NCBI GenBank assembly: GCA_019120675.1
Contig: DWUQ01000182.1
Location: 1 to 21,655 of the forward strand
Length of the DNA: 21,655 bases
Reading direction: 5' to 3'
From: Candidatus Paenalcaligenes intestinipullorum
Lineage (GTDB): Bacteria; Pseudomonadota; Gammaproteobacteria; Burkholderiales; Burkholderiaceae_B
Within the stretch, counting starts at the first letter, position 1. Each line of letters begins with the position of its first letter. A program made the position numbers and the translations under genes. Shown here in pieces: positions 7,759-14,682 of this stretch. Under the pieces are notes generated by a model. The model searched no databases. It worked only from the letters and a program-made list of their open reading frames with translations, and was not told the DNA's origin.

Positions 7759-8616
7759 ATGGAGCTATGTGGGTTTCAAGTTGGCATTGATCAGCCTTTT
7801 TTCCTTATTGCAGGGCCCTGTGTGATTGAGTCGCGTCAAATGGCCTTTGATACGGCTGGTATCCTTAAGGAAATCACCGACGAGCTGGGCATCCCTTTTA
7901 TTTATAAAAGCTCTTTTGATAAAGCCAATCGCAGCTCCCGCGCCTCTTTCCGTGGGCCAGGCATGGTGCAAGGGCTACAGATCTTAGCGGATGTGCGCGC
8001 TGAGTTAGGGGTGCCTATTCTTACGGATGTGCACGAAAAAGACCAAGTCGACGACGTGGCTGCGATTGTCGATGTGTTGCAAACCCCCGCTTTTTTATGT
8101 CGACAAACGGACTTTATTGAAGCTTGCGCAGCCACGCTCAAGCCCGTCAACATCAAAAAAGGTCAGTTTCTCGCCCCACAAGACATGAAGCAAGTGGTCG
8201 AAAAAGCCCGTGTTGCCGCACGCGAAATGGGCGGCGATGGCGACACGATCATGGTGTGCGAACGCGGAGCCTCGTTTGGCTACAATAATCTAGTGTCCGA
8301 CATGCGCTCGTTAGCGATTATGCGCGAGACAGACTGTCCAGTGGTGTTTGATGCAACGCATTCTGTGCAGCTACCTGGTGGGCAGGGCACTCACTCAGGG
8401 GGGCAAAGCGAGTTCGTGCCCGTACTAGCGCGTGCTGCGGTAGCCGCAGGGGTAGCAGGGTTGTTTATGGAAACCCATCCCGATCCCTCGCAAGCCTTAT
8501 CGGATGGGCCAAATGCGGTACCGTTATCACACATGCGTGCACTCTTAAGTGTGCTCAAACGCTTGGATCAAGTGGTCAAACAGCCCAATGTGCTGGATAT
8601 GGGCTGGAAGGCGTAG
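7759..8616 (+). CDS. kdsA: 3-deoxy-D-manno-octulosonate-8-phosphate synthase, metal-dependent type
   Basis: The enzyme condenses phosphoenolpyruvate with arabinose 5-phosphate to give KDO-8-phosphate, the precursor of the inner-core sugar of lipopolysaccharide. The protein has 285 residues, a single TIM barrel. Visible signatures are KSSFDKANRSS, ITDVHE-type ILTDVHEKDQ, FLCRQTDFIEA, CERGASFGYNNLV and DATHSVQLPGGQ. Cys21 in IAGPCVIES stands where the E. coli metal-free enzyme has asparagine (GGMNVLES) and where the Aquifex metalloenzyme has its metal-binding cysteine, so this should be a metal-dependent class enzyme. The ATG at 7759 has only a weak ribosome-binding site (AAAGAG). The gene ends with TAG. 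It uses the same substrate, phosphoenolpyruvate, that the neighbouring enolase makes. Confidence 0.97.
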   Translation: MELCGFQVGIDQPFFLIAGPCVIESRQMAFDTAGILKEITDELGIPFIYKSSFDKANRSSRASFRGPGMVQGLQILADVRAELGVPILTDVHEKDQVDDVAAIVDVLQTPAFLCRQTDFIEACAATLKPVNIKKGQFLAPQDMKQVVEKARVAAREMGGDGDTIMVCERGASFGYNNLVSDMRSLAIMRETDCPVVFDATHSVQLPGGQGTHSGGQSEFVPVLARAAVAAGVAGLFMETHPDPSQALSDGPNAVPLSHMRALLSVLKRLDQVVKQPNVLDMGWKA

Positions 8617-8711
8617 CTTCTAGATGCCGATAGGGCATTCGGCTATTGCCTATACTAAAGGTATTTTTACCGCATACCGCCAGCGGAAAGTCCAATTTTT
8701 AACCAAAAACC

Positions 8712-8809
8712 CCGCATAATAGCGTTTACATTACGAAAATGCCCCAAGTTTTAGGGTGCAGCTTGTGTAAACGCTGGCTTTTACACACAATGTAAGCTTG
8801 GTTATGCGG
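8712..8809. promoter_or_regulatory. Nested palindrome cluster upstream of eno
   Basis: Outer arms CCGCATAA (8712-8719) and TTATGCGG (8802-8809) enclose two further perfect stems: AGCGTTTACA (8721-8730) with TGTAAACGCT (8766-8775), and TTACA (8781-8785) with TGTAA (8791-8795). Within the first loop, GCCCC (8741-8745) can pair with GGGTGC (8754-8759) around one bulged base. Drawn as RNA this is a three-way junction; drawn as DNA it is a cluster of TGTAAA half-sites, with further copies at 8813-8818 and 8844-8849. A second ACCGCATA at 8669-8676 could compete for the right outer arm. It could be an operator array for eno or a structured leader. Confidence 0.5.
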
Positions 8810-8843
8810 TGGTGTAAAATCATCGCTTTCGTCGGTTGTCGTC

Positions 8844-8873
8844 TTTACAGAATGACGCTCGACGGATTATTTT
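8844..8873 (+). promoter_or_regulatory. Possible eno promoter (TTTACA-18-TATTTT)
   Basis: A -35-like TTTACA (8844-8849) is followed after 18 bp by TATTTT (8868-8873), 4/6 of the -10 consensus. This would give a leader of about 35 nt before ATG 8917. The TTTACA word also belongs to the repeated half-site family upstream, so a regulator could overlap the promoter. Confidence 0.3.
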
Positions 8874-8916
8874 TATTAGCTAATCGCTATCTATCTGGAA
8901 GCAGGACTGTCAAATC

Positions 8917-10203
8917 ATGAGTGCTATCGTAGACATTATTGGCCGCGAAATCTTAGATTCTCGTGGCAACCCCACTGTTGAATGTGATGTATTGCTCGAG
9001 TAGGGCGCCATGGGCCGCGCTTCAGTACCCTCAGGCGCCTCTACCGGTACCCGCGAAGCCATTGAGCTACGCGACGGTGACGCAGAACGCTACGCCGGCA
9101 AAGGTGTATTGCGCGCGGTGGAAAATGTGAATACCGAAATTGCCGAAGCCCTAATTGGTTTGGATGCCCAAGAGCAAGCCTTTATTGATCGCACCTTAAT
9201 CGATTTAGACGGTACTGCGGATAAAAGCCGTTTAGGTGCGAACGCGATGTTGGCGGTGAGTATGGCAGTGGCCCGTGCTGCAGCCGAGGACTCCGGCTTA
9301 TCCCTCTACCGTTATTTCGGTGGTAGCGGCCCCAAACAAATGCCTGTACCAATGATGAATGTCATCAATGGTGGCGCACACGCCAACAACACCCTCGACA
9401 TGCAAGAGTTCATGATCGTACCTGTGGGTGCCAAAAGCTTCCGTGAAGCCCTACAAATGGGTGCGGAAGTGTTCCATGTACTCAAAAAGCTCATCGACAA
9501 GCAGGGTATGTCCACTGCAGTCGGTGACGAAGGTGGCTTTGCCCCTAACGTGGCCAACCACGAAGCCGCGATTCAATTGATTCTGCAAGCCATAGCCGAA
9601 GCAGGCTACGAAGCGGGAAGTCAAATTGCTTTGGCGTTGGATTGCGCCAGCTCCGAGTTCTATCGTGATGGTCAATACCACCTTGAAGGCGAGGGCGGCA
9701 TTGCGTTATCGGCCCAAGACCTCACCAACTTGCTCGAAAGCTGGTGCGATAAATACCCCATTATTTCCATCGAGGATGCGATGGCCGAAGACGACTGGGA
9801 GGGCTGGAAAATCCTTACCCAGCAGCTGGGTCACAAAGTACAGCTCGTGGGTGATGATTTGTTTGTTACCAATACGCGCATTTTGCGCAAAGGCATCGAG
9901 GAGGGCGTTGCCAATTCCATTTTGATTAAAATTAATCAAATTGGTACCCTTACCGAAACCTTTGACGCCATTGAAACCGCCAAATGCTTTGGCTACACCT
10001 CGGTTATCTCGCACCGTTCCGGTGAAACCGAAGACTCCACCATTGCGGATATTGCGGTCGCCACCAACGCGATGCAGATCAAAACTGGCTCCTTGTCGCG
10101 TTCAGACCGCATGGCCAAATACAATCAGTTGTTACGTATCGAAGAAGAGTTAGGTGATATTGCCTCCTACCCAGGTCGCAATGCGTTTTATAATCTACGC
10201 TAA
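8917..10203 (+). pseudogene. eno: Enolase, reading frame interrupted by an in-frame amber codon at codon 29
   Basis: Enolase interconverts 2-phosphoglycerate and phosphoenolpyruvate in glycolysis and gluconeogenesis. The frame from ATG 8917 gives the expected N-terminus ([19 protein letters not shown]), then CTC GAG TAG at codons 27-29, then GGC GCC ATG and an uninterrupted enolase to TAA at 10203, 428 codons before the stop. The family motif here reads LLESGAMGRA, so a serine TCG changed to TAG (one C to A) is the simplest explanation. All later signatures are intact: SGAST loop (about 39-43), Glu205 in GDEGGFAP, acidic metal-site segments ALDCASSEF, IEDAMAEDD and GDDLFVTN, and Lys389 in IKTGSLSR. 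No other stop or frameshift is seen, so decay is very recent, or the codon is suppressed, or it is a sequencing error. Initiation at Met32 (9010) would give a 397-residue protein keeping the active site but lacking the first strands. Confidence 0.9.
9001..9012 (+). other. Amber codon and possible re-start ATG inside eno
   Basis: TAG (9001-9003) is followed two codons later, in the same frame, by ATG (9010-9012). The presumed C to A change turns the local sequence into GAGTAGGGC, which is slightly closer to a Shine-Dalgarno sequence than the presumed original. Ribosomes ending at TAG could restart at 9010. This is a geometric possibility only. Confidence 0.5.
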
Positions 10204-10221
10204 ATTCCCCTAATCCAAGGG

Positions 10222-10254
10222 CTGCTTGTCTCAACGGGCAAGCAGTCTTTTTTC
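10222..10254 (+). terminator. Rho-independent terminator after eno
   Basis: CTGCTTGTC (10222-10230) pairs with GGGCAAGCAG (10236-10245; one G-U pair) around a small loop, followed by TCTTTTTTT. It starts 19 bp after the eno stop and ends just before ftsB, so ftsB is either read through at a reduced level or has its own promoter. Confidence 0.85.
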
Positions 10255-10276
10255 TAATTGATGGTGCACTGTTTCC

Positions 10277-10555
10277 ATGCGTCCACTTGTATTGGTGTTA
10301 GTCTTACTGAACCTAATCGTTCAATATTCCTTATGGTTTGGTAAAAGTGGTTGGGAGCGTGTGGCGGAACTCGAGCAAGGCCTCACCGCACAAACAGAAA
10401 TCAACAATGCGCTATTAGCACGCAACAACGCGATGTATGCCGAAGTACAAGATTTAAAAACCGGTACGCAAGCGATCGAGGAACGCGCTCGCTCCGAACT
10501 GGGCATGCTGCGTGAAGACGAAATCTTTGTACAAGTGCTGCCTCAACAAAACTAA
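10277..10555 (+). CDS. ftsB: Cell division protein FtsB (DivIC-like)
   Basis: FtsB is a small bitopic inner-membrane protein that joins FtsL and FtsQ in the divisome and helps activate septal peptidoglycan synthesis. The 92 residues are typical: a short cytoplasmic N-terminus, one transmembrane helix (about 2-20, RPLVLVLVLLNLIVQYSLWF), then a periplasmic coiled coil (about 27-65, rich in L, N, A and E) and a conserved LGMLREDEIFVQVL end. The position right after eno is the normal proteobacterial arrangement and supports the call. No strong Shine-Dalgarno sequence precedes ATG 10277. The stop codon overlaps that of the convergent TadE-like gene (10552-10555). Confidence 0.92.
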   Translation: MRPLVLVLVLLNLIVQYSLWFGKSGWERVAELEQGLTAQTEINNALLARNNAMYAEVQDLKTGTQAIEERARSELGMLREDEIFVQVLPQQN

Positions 10556-11547
10556 GTGCTGGGCACGATGCACATTGGCCCGTCCCCATCGGCTGGGGGC
10601 GCTACTATTAGATCCTCATACTGCTCCAAAACGGGTGAGCTCATGGCATCGCCACCCCCAAAAGGTGGGGGTACAGTCGTTGAGGGGAATCCCGCGGGCG
10701 GAAAGCTTTGTGTGCTCGAGGTGTCGGATGCAGAGGGCTGAGAGGGCAGACTAGGGTTTAAAATACTGTCCGACCCGATGCCGTCTTTAGACGATGCTGC
10801 GGCAGCTTCTTTTTTAGACAAACGATACAGCGCTACATCCTGAATACCTATTTGTGCTTGGCGTTGAGCGAGGGCGTGCTCATAGCCTGCTGTCGTGGTT
10901 GCGTAACGGATTTCGCTTGGCCACGCATTGGTGGGCCATTCGAGGGCATGACTGTGCATCGGGTATTGCGCCCGTAAGCGTAAGCGCAGCTGCCCTTGTT
11001 GTAGAGTATGCTTTAAATCGCCTTGTGGCACCATCACGGCTACCGTACGCAAGAGCAGCTGGCTAAAAGCAAAGTGTGGTTTATAAGCGTAATCCAAGCT
11101 TAGATCCAACACGTTCGCTTGGAAAATATCCGACCGTCCGAACTGTAAGCTTTGACGGTACTGGTGCAAATGGTTAATTGCAGGTTGCGACACGCCGATC
11201 CGAGCGGATAACTGAGGATCTGCTAAACGTTGAAAATCTTGAGCATTCGGAGAGTGCACGTGCAGTTGATAAAGGCTGGTCGAGGATGACGTTTGCAAAC
11301 GATGATGACGGGGCCAGCGTGTCATATGTTTTGCAAAGGTTTCAGCCAACACCTGAGGGTGGGCTTGGGCCGTAGCGCCCGCGCGGACACTTTCTTGGAG
11401 TGCATGCAGAGCCACCATCCTAAAACTATACACCTGCATGAGCTCATAGCTGAATACGCCTAAGCCCAACAACGCACTACCAAACAGCACCATTTCAATC
11501 CCCGCTTGGCCCCGTTGCCTAGGGGTGGTTAAACGCTGCAGTTTCAT
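10552..11547 (-). CDS. TadE-like pseudopilin / Tad-type membrane protein
   Basis: This is a 331-residue protein of the TadE/TadG style. The N-terminus has RG-QAGIE (residues 12-18), matching a prepilin peptidase site with Gly at -1 and Glu at +5. One hydrophobic helix follows (about 19-40), then a long exported domain, ending in a Ser/Pro-rich, low-complexity tail (about 245-320). TadE-type proteins act as minor pseudopilins in Flp/Tad pili. No other Tad genes are in the window, so this is a solitary copy and its partner machinery is unknown. ATG at 11547 is preferred over GTG at 11562: GGGG lies 9 nt before it, and the GTG falls within a perfect inverted repeat. Its TAG stop overlaps the ftsB stop tail to tail. 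The family call is moderate; the function is not established. Confidence 0.65.
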   Translation of the reverse strand: MKLQRLTTPRQRGQAGIEMVLFGSALLGLGVFSYELMQVYSFRMVALHALQESVRAGATAQAHPQVLAETFAKHMTRWPRHHRLQTSSSTSLYQLHVHSPNAQDFQRLADPQLSARIGVSQPAINHLHQYRQSLQFGRSDIFQANVLDLSLDYAYKPHFAFSQLLLRTVAVMVPQGDLKHTLQQGQLRLRLRAQYPMHSHALEWPTNAWPSEIRYATTTAGYEHALAQRQAQIGIQDVALYRLSKKEAAAASSKDGIGSDSILNPSLPSQPSASDTSSTQSFPPAGFPSTTVPPPFGGGDAMSSPVLEQYEDLIVAPPADGDGPMCIVPST

Positions 11548-11552
11548 AGACT

Positions 11553-11594
11553 TTTGCCCCACAATGTTGAATCAAAAAAACATTGTGGGGCAAA
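11553..11594. repeat. 16-bp perfect inverted repeat at the TadE-like gene start
   Basis: TTTGCCCCACAATGTT (11553-11568) and AACATTGTGGGGCAAA (11579-11594) are perfect complements around a 10-nt loop. In the leftward transcript it forms a long hairpin ending 5 nt before ATG 11547 and pairing the GGGG that would serve as Shine-Dalgarno. No T-run follows on either strand, so it is not a standard terminator of hslO. It could be a translational switch or an operator. Confidence 0.7.
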
Positions 11595-11651
11595 TTAATG
11601 AGGAGAAAATGCAGACGGGTGCGTTTCAGCCTAGAGTACTTTTACGAGTGC

Positions 11652-12569
11652 TTAGTGCAGAGTGTCGTCGCCCGCTTGCACATGGCTGGAATCGGCTACA
11701 AACAAGCTTGCGCAATCAACGGGATCGAACACATAGGGTTTGCCACAAAAGTTACAGGCCACTTCGATAGTGGGTTGCTCAGCCAGTATTTCGGCAATTT
11801 CCTCTTGGCCAAGCATGGCAAGCATGGCTTGGACGCGCTCGCGTGTGCAGGGACAAAACCACGTGATGGCTTGGCTTTCTAGACGAAGCAGTGCATCGTC
11901 CCAAAACAAACGGTGCACAATGGTTTCAGGGCTGGCTTCGAGTAGTTCGCGCTCTTCGAGCGTATCCGCTAGGTGACCTGCACGTTCCCAGGTTTCGGCA
12001 GCAGAGGCTTCCAGCTCGGTGCCACCTATACCAGGGAGCTTTTGTAGCAATAACCCCGCAGCTTGCTCAGCTGAAGCTTGCAGCCAGATTCGCGTATCCA
12101 GCTGCTCAGAGTGCCGCATATAGCTTTCTAGGTTCTGGGCAATGCTGTCCCCCTCAAGAGGCACCACACCCTGATAGGGCTGCATGCCGGCATCTTTGTT
12201 GGCGGGGTCGAGCACCACAATGAAGCGCCCTTCGCCCTGTTGATTCAGCAGTTGCTGAAGGGTAGCGTCTTGGGGAATTTCTGTGTCCTCACGCAAGGTT
12301 GCTGTGGCTCGGATGGTCAGTTCTGAGGTGCATTCCACGACCAGCAAGGCAATCGGACCATCGCCTTGAATCTGTAAAACGAGGGTGCCGTCAAACTTTA
12401 GGTTGCCTGCCAGCAGCACAGCGGCTGCGGTGAGTTCGCCGAGGAGTTTTTGTACCGGTTCGGGGTAGGGCTGATGGTGCAGCCCCGTTTGCCAAGCCTC
12501 TTGAAGGCTGACCGTTTGCACACGTGTGCTGCGATCGGTAAAAAGATATTTAGTCAGTTGATCAGTCAT
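11652..12569 (-). CDS. hslO: Redox-regulated chaperone Hsp33
   Basis: Hsp33 is a cytoplasmic holdase, switched on by oxidation and unfolding, that protects proteins during peroxide, bleach and heat stress. The protein has 305 residues, near the usual 290-300. The N-terminal substrate-binding core (about 1-180) precedes a linker and the C-terminal zinc redox switch with Cys239 and Cys241 (CPC) and Cys272 and Cys275 (CNFC), all four present. ATG 12569 has AAGGA at about 6 nt. It lies 84 bp behind the RDD protein gene, so it may share its transcript or have its own promoter; I see no convincing boxes there. The TadE-like gene follows downstream after a hairpin. Confidence 0.96.
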   Translation of the reverse strand: MTDQLTKYLFTDRSTRVQTVSLQEAWQTGLHHQPYPEPVQKLLGELTAAAVLLAGNLKFDGTLVLQIQGDGPIALLVVECTSELTIRATATLREDTEIPQDATLQQLLNQQGEGRFIVVLDPANKDAGMQPYQGVVPLEGDSIAQNLESYMRHSEQLDTRIWLQASAEQAAGLLLQKLPGIGGTELEASAAETWERAGHLADTLEERELLEASPETIVHRLFWDDALLRLESQAITWFCPCTRERVQAMLAMLGQEEIAEILAEQPTIEVACNFCGKPYVFDPVDCASLFVADSSHVQAGDDTLH

Positions 12570-12653
12570 TACTGTCCTTGTTGAGTCTTGGTGAGCAAGA
12601 GCTCCTAAAGGGTATAAATGGGGATAAAGCAGCCGATATACAAGGTTTTTGAG

Positions 12654-13187
12654 CTAAATATCGGATGATTTGTTTTGCAGATGGCGTTGCTGCAAATCCA
12701 CTAAGCGTGTGCCCGCTAAGCGGTCGTGCAAAAAGTAGCCGTCTTTGTCGAACCACGTCCAAATGAAAATCGTAAAGGGGGTAAACACAAAGAAGACGGT
12801 TGTGGAGCGATAGCCGGTGTATTGCTGCAGCCCCCATACGCCCAGCATGCCGAGTAAAGGCAAGAGCCACATCGCCACATAACGCAGCAATAAGCGTGCG
12901 TAACGGGGTTTGGTGCCGTCTTTAGCTTCGAGGCGCATACACCATGTTTTCATGGGTAAGGTTTGGCCAGAACGTCGCCAGCACAGCATAAAGTACAAGC
13001 CAATGCTTAAAAATAAAATCAACTGCCGTCCATGACGTAAATACAATGCGTGTTGGCTATTACTGAGCACATCAAAAATCAGCAGGGTGAAGGTGACCAC
13101 ACCAAACAGCAGCACGCTTTCATACATCATGGCAGCAAAGCGACGACGGCGGCTTGGACAGGGAGTCGCTACAGAGGAACCTGACAT
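12654..13187 (-). CDS. RDD-family integral membrane protein
   Basis: This is a 177-residue inner-membrane protein of the RDD family, whose function is generally unknown. After a basic N-terminus (SRRRRFAAMMYESVLLFG, the family's typical opening with conserved Arg before helix 1) come three or four hydrophobic segments near residues 28-46, 55-75 and 105-150. The end has KDGYFLHDRLAGTRLV, the usual RDD close with an Asp-Arg pair. The frame is open further upstream into rlmL, but ATG at 13187 is chosen: it comes 4 bp after the rlmL stop, with TAAGG overlapping that stop, which means tight translational coupling. It ends the proA-hemJ-rlmL-RDD cluster. Confidence 0.85.
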   Translation of the reverse strand: MSGSSVATPCPSRRRRFAAMMYESVLLFGVVTFTLLIFDVLSNSQHALYLRHGRQLILFLSIGLYFMLCWRRSGQTLPMKTWCMRLEAKDGTKPRYARLLLRYVAMWLLPLLGMLGVWGLQQYTGYRSTTVFFVFTPFTIFIWTWFDKDGYFLHDRLAGTRLVDLQQRHLQNKSSDI

Positions 13188-13191
13188 AGCC

Positions 13192-14676
13192 TTAACGCTC
13201 GCGGTAGCTGTCGGCCACCATCTCAAAGTTAAACAGGCGGCACTCTAGGGCACCGTTATACAGCGGAATGCGCTGTTTGGGCTTTAAGCGCAGGTGCTTG
13301 GGTAGCTCGAGATCGCTGGAAATAAGACTGATTTGCCAATCACTAAAATTGGCTTTTAAGTTGGCAGACCAGTCGCGCCAAAATTCAATGTTTGCCGCAT
13401 CCAAACGTTCACCATAAGGCGGGTTGCTGACCAAATAGCCTTGCTCAGCAATGGGCTTGACTTGCAAGGCATCGCCAACTTCAAAACGAATTGTGTCGGA
13501 GGTCAGATGAGCACGCTCAAGGTTGAGCTTAGCGGCTTCAATCACGTTAGGGTTCAGATCGTAGCCCACTAAAGGGGCTTCGAGCCGAGGCGCAATATGC
13601 TCGCGCGCCTCAGCCTTTAGGTCTTGCCAGAGCCGAGGGTTATGGTTACGTAAGCGTTCGAAATGGAAAGGACGCCAAATGCCCGGAGGCGCCCCTAATG
13701 CAATCCAAGCCGCTTCAATTAAAATCGTGCCACTGCCGCAAAAGCTATCCATTAAGGGGGCATTCGGATCCCAGCCTGCCAAGGCCAGCACGCCAGCGGC
13801 TAAGTTTTCTCGTAAAGGGGCCTCGCCTTTGTGATGGCGCCAGCCACGCTTGAATAAGGATTCGCCACTGGTATCTAAGTACAAGGTGGCAGAGTCTTGA
13901 TCTAAAAACACATGGACCTTGGCATCCGGTCGTACGGTATCAATATCGGGGCGCGCACCCGCCACACGGCGTAAACGATCGCACACACCGTCTTTGGCGC
14001 GTAAATTACAAAATTGCAAACTCTGCATGGGGCTACGCACCGCTGAGGTGTCCACCCGAAGGGTGTCATCGGGTCCGAACCAGTCTTCCCAGCGTGTATT
14101 CAACGCCAATTCGTAAATATCGTCTTCGTGATGGACCTTGGCGTAGGCCACTTGCACCAAAATACGCGTGGCGATACGGGAATAGAGGTTGGCCTTTAAC
14201 ACTCCGGCCCAATCGGCCCCAAAATGGCAGCCGGCTCGGCCAAGTTTTACGTGTGTAAAGCCTAATGCCTCAAGCTCGTTGTAGAGCACGTCCTCAAGCC
14301 CTTGAGGGCAGGGGGCAAACACACGAAACAGATTCCGGGTTTGGCGTGGCGCACCAGGCCGTTGAGCAGATGCGTCGGGTGAGTGATTAAAGCGAGACGA
14401 AACAGGGCGTTCTGCTCTGGGGGCGCGCGCATCAGGGCGTTCGGCAGGTGGATAAGGGTTTTTCCGTGCCTTCGAGGGCGAGGAGGCCGAACGAGTGGCT
14501 TGAGTGTCGCTAGAGGGTCGCTCTACGGGAGGTGTATCCGTGTGTTGACGGGCGATTTGAGCGGCACGACGCGCGGCACGCGGACCACTGCGTACCCGCT
14601 CAGAAGGGGCTACGGAGCGAGCTTCTGTTTTTTTCTTGCCCAAGCTAAGAGTGGGGCGTTTGGCTTGATCGGACAT
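13192..14676 (-). CDS. rlmL: THUMP-domain class I SAM-dependent RNA methyltransferase (RlmL-like)
   Basis: This is probably the enzyme that makes N2-methylguanosine in 23S rRNA (position 2445 in E. coli numbering). The protein has 494 residues in three parts. Residues 1 to about 118 are low-complexity, rich in Arg, Ala, Ser and Pro, and likely disordered. A THUMP-type RNA-binding region follows (about 120-225), then a Rossmann methyltransferase with DSFCGSGT (310-317, SAM binding) and SNPPYGERL (NPPY 418-421, catalytic for N-methylation of a base). Unlike E. coli RlmL, it lacks the fused RlmK (m7G2069) domain, as is usual outside gammaproteobacteria. ATG 14676 lies 6 bp after the hemJ stop with little Shine-Dalgarno, suggesting coupling. 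The substrate site is inferred from family. Confidence 0.88.
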   Translation of the reverse strand: MSDQAKRPTLSLGKKKTEARSVAPSERVRSGPRAARRAAQIARQHTDTPPVERPSSDTQATRSASSPSKARKNPYPPAERPDARAPRAERPVSSRFNHSPDASAQRPGAPRQTRNLFRVFAPCPQGLEDVLYNELEALGFTHVKLGRAGCHFGADWAGVLKANLYSRIATRILVQVAYAKVHHEDDIYELALNTRWEDWFGPDDTLRVDTSAVRSPMQSLQFCNLRAKDGVCDRLRRVAGARPDIDTVRPDAKVHVFLDQDSATLYLDTSGESLFKRGWRHHKGEAPLRENLAAGVLALAGWDPNAPLMDSFCGSGTILIEAAWIALGAPPGIWRPFHFERLRNHNPRLWQDLKAEAREHIAPRLEAPLVGYDLNPNVIEAAKLNLERAHLTSDTIRFEVGDALQVKPIAEQGYLVSNPPYGERLDAANIEFWRDWSANLKANFSDWQISLISSDLELPKHLRLKPKQRIPLYNGALECRLFNFEMVADSYRER

Positions 14677-14682
14677 AAATAA

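Larger units (their letters stand above)
8617..8916. other. 300-bp gene-free region between kdsA and eno
   Basis: No credible open reading frame is present. The first 30 bp hold a short GCCGA/TCGGC hairpin (8626-8643) without a T-run. The middle (8669-8850) is dense in inverted repeats built from TTTACA/TGTAAA and CCGCATAA/TTATGCGG words. The last part holds a possible promoter (8844-8873) and the eno ribosome-binding site AGGA about 10 nt before ATG 8917. Confidence 0.7.

Noticed and set aside
8626..8643. GCCGA/TCGGC hairpin as a kdsA terminator
   Set aside because: The stem is only 5 bp and is followed by TATTGCC rather than a T-run.
9001..9003. TAG as a reassigned sense codon (altered genetic code, or pyrrolysine)
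   Set aside because: kdsA, lptE, the RDD gene and the TadE-like gene all end in TAG at the expected family C-terminus, so TAG is a working stop in this genome. The site corresponds to an ordinary serine in related enolases, and nothing suggests a special amino acid.
11553..11594. Hairpin as a terminator of hslO
   Set aside because: No T-run follows the stem in either direction; the T-run is inside the loop.
11610..11770. Small rightward reading frame with a good Shine-Dalgarno (GAGGAG-AAA-ATG)
   Set aside because: It runs antisense into the conserved C-terminal coding region of hslO, and its translation resembles no protein. The purine-rich start looks accidental.
13919..14682. Rightward reading frames opposite rlmL (including one of 99 residues)
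   Set aside because: They are Arg-, Gly- and Thr-rich shadows of the low-complexity and THUMP coding regions, without good ribosome sites.
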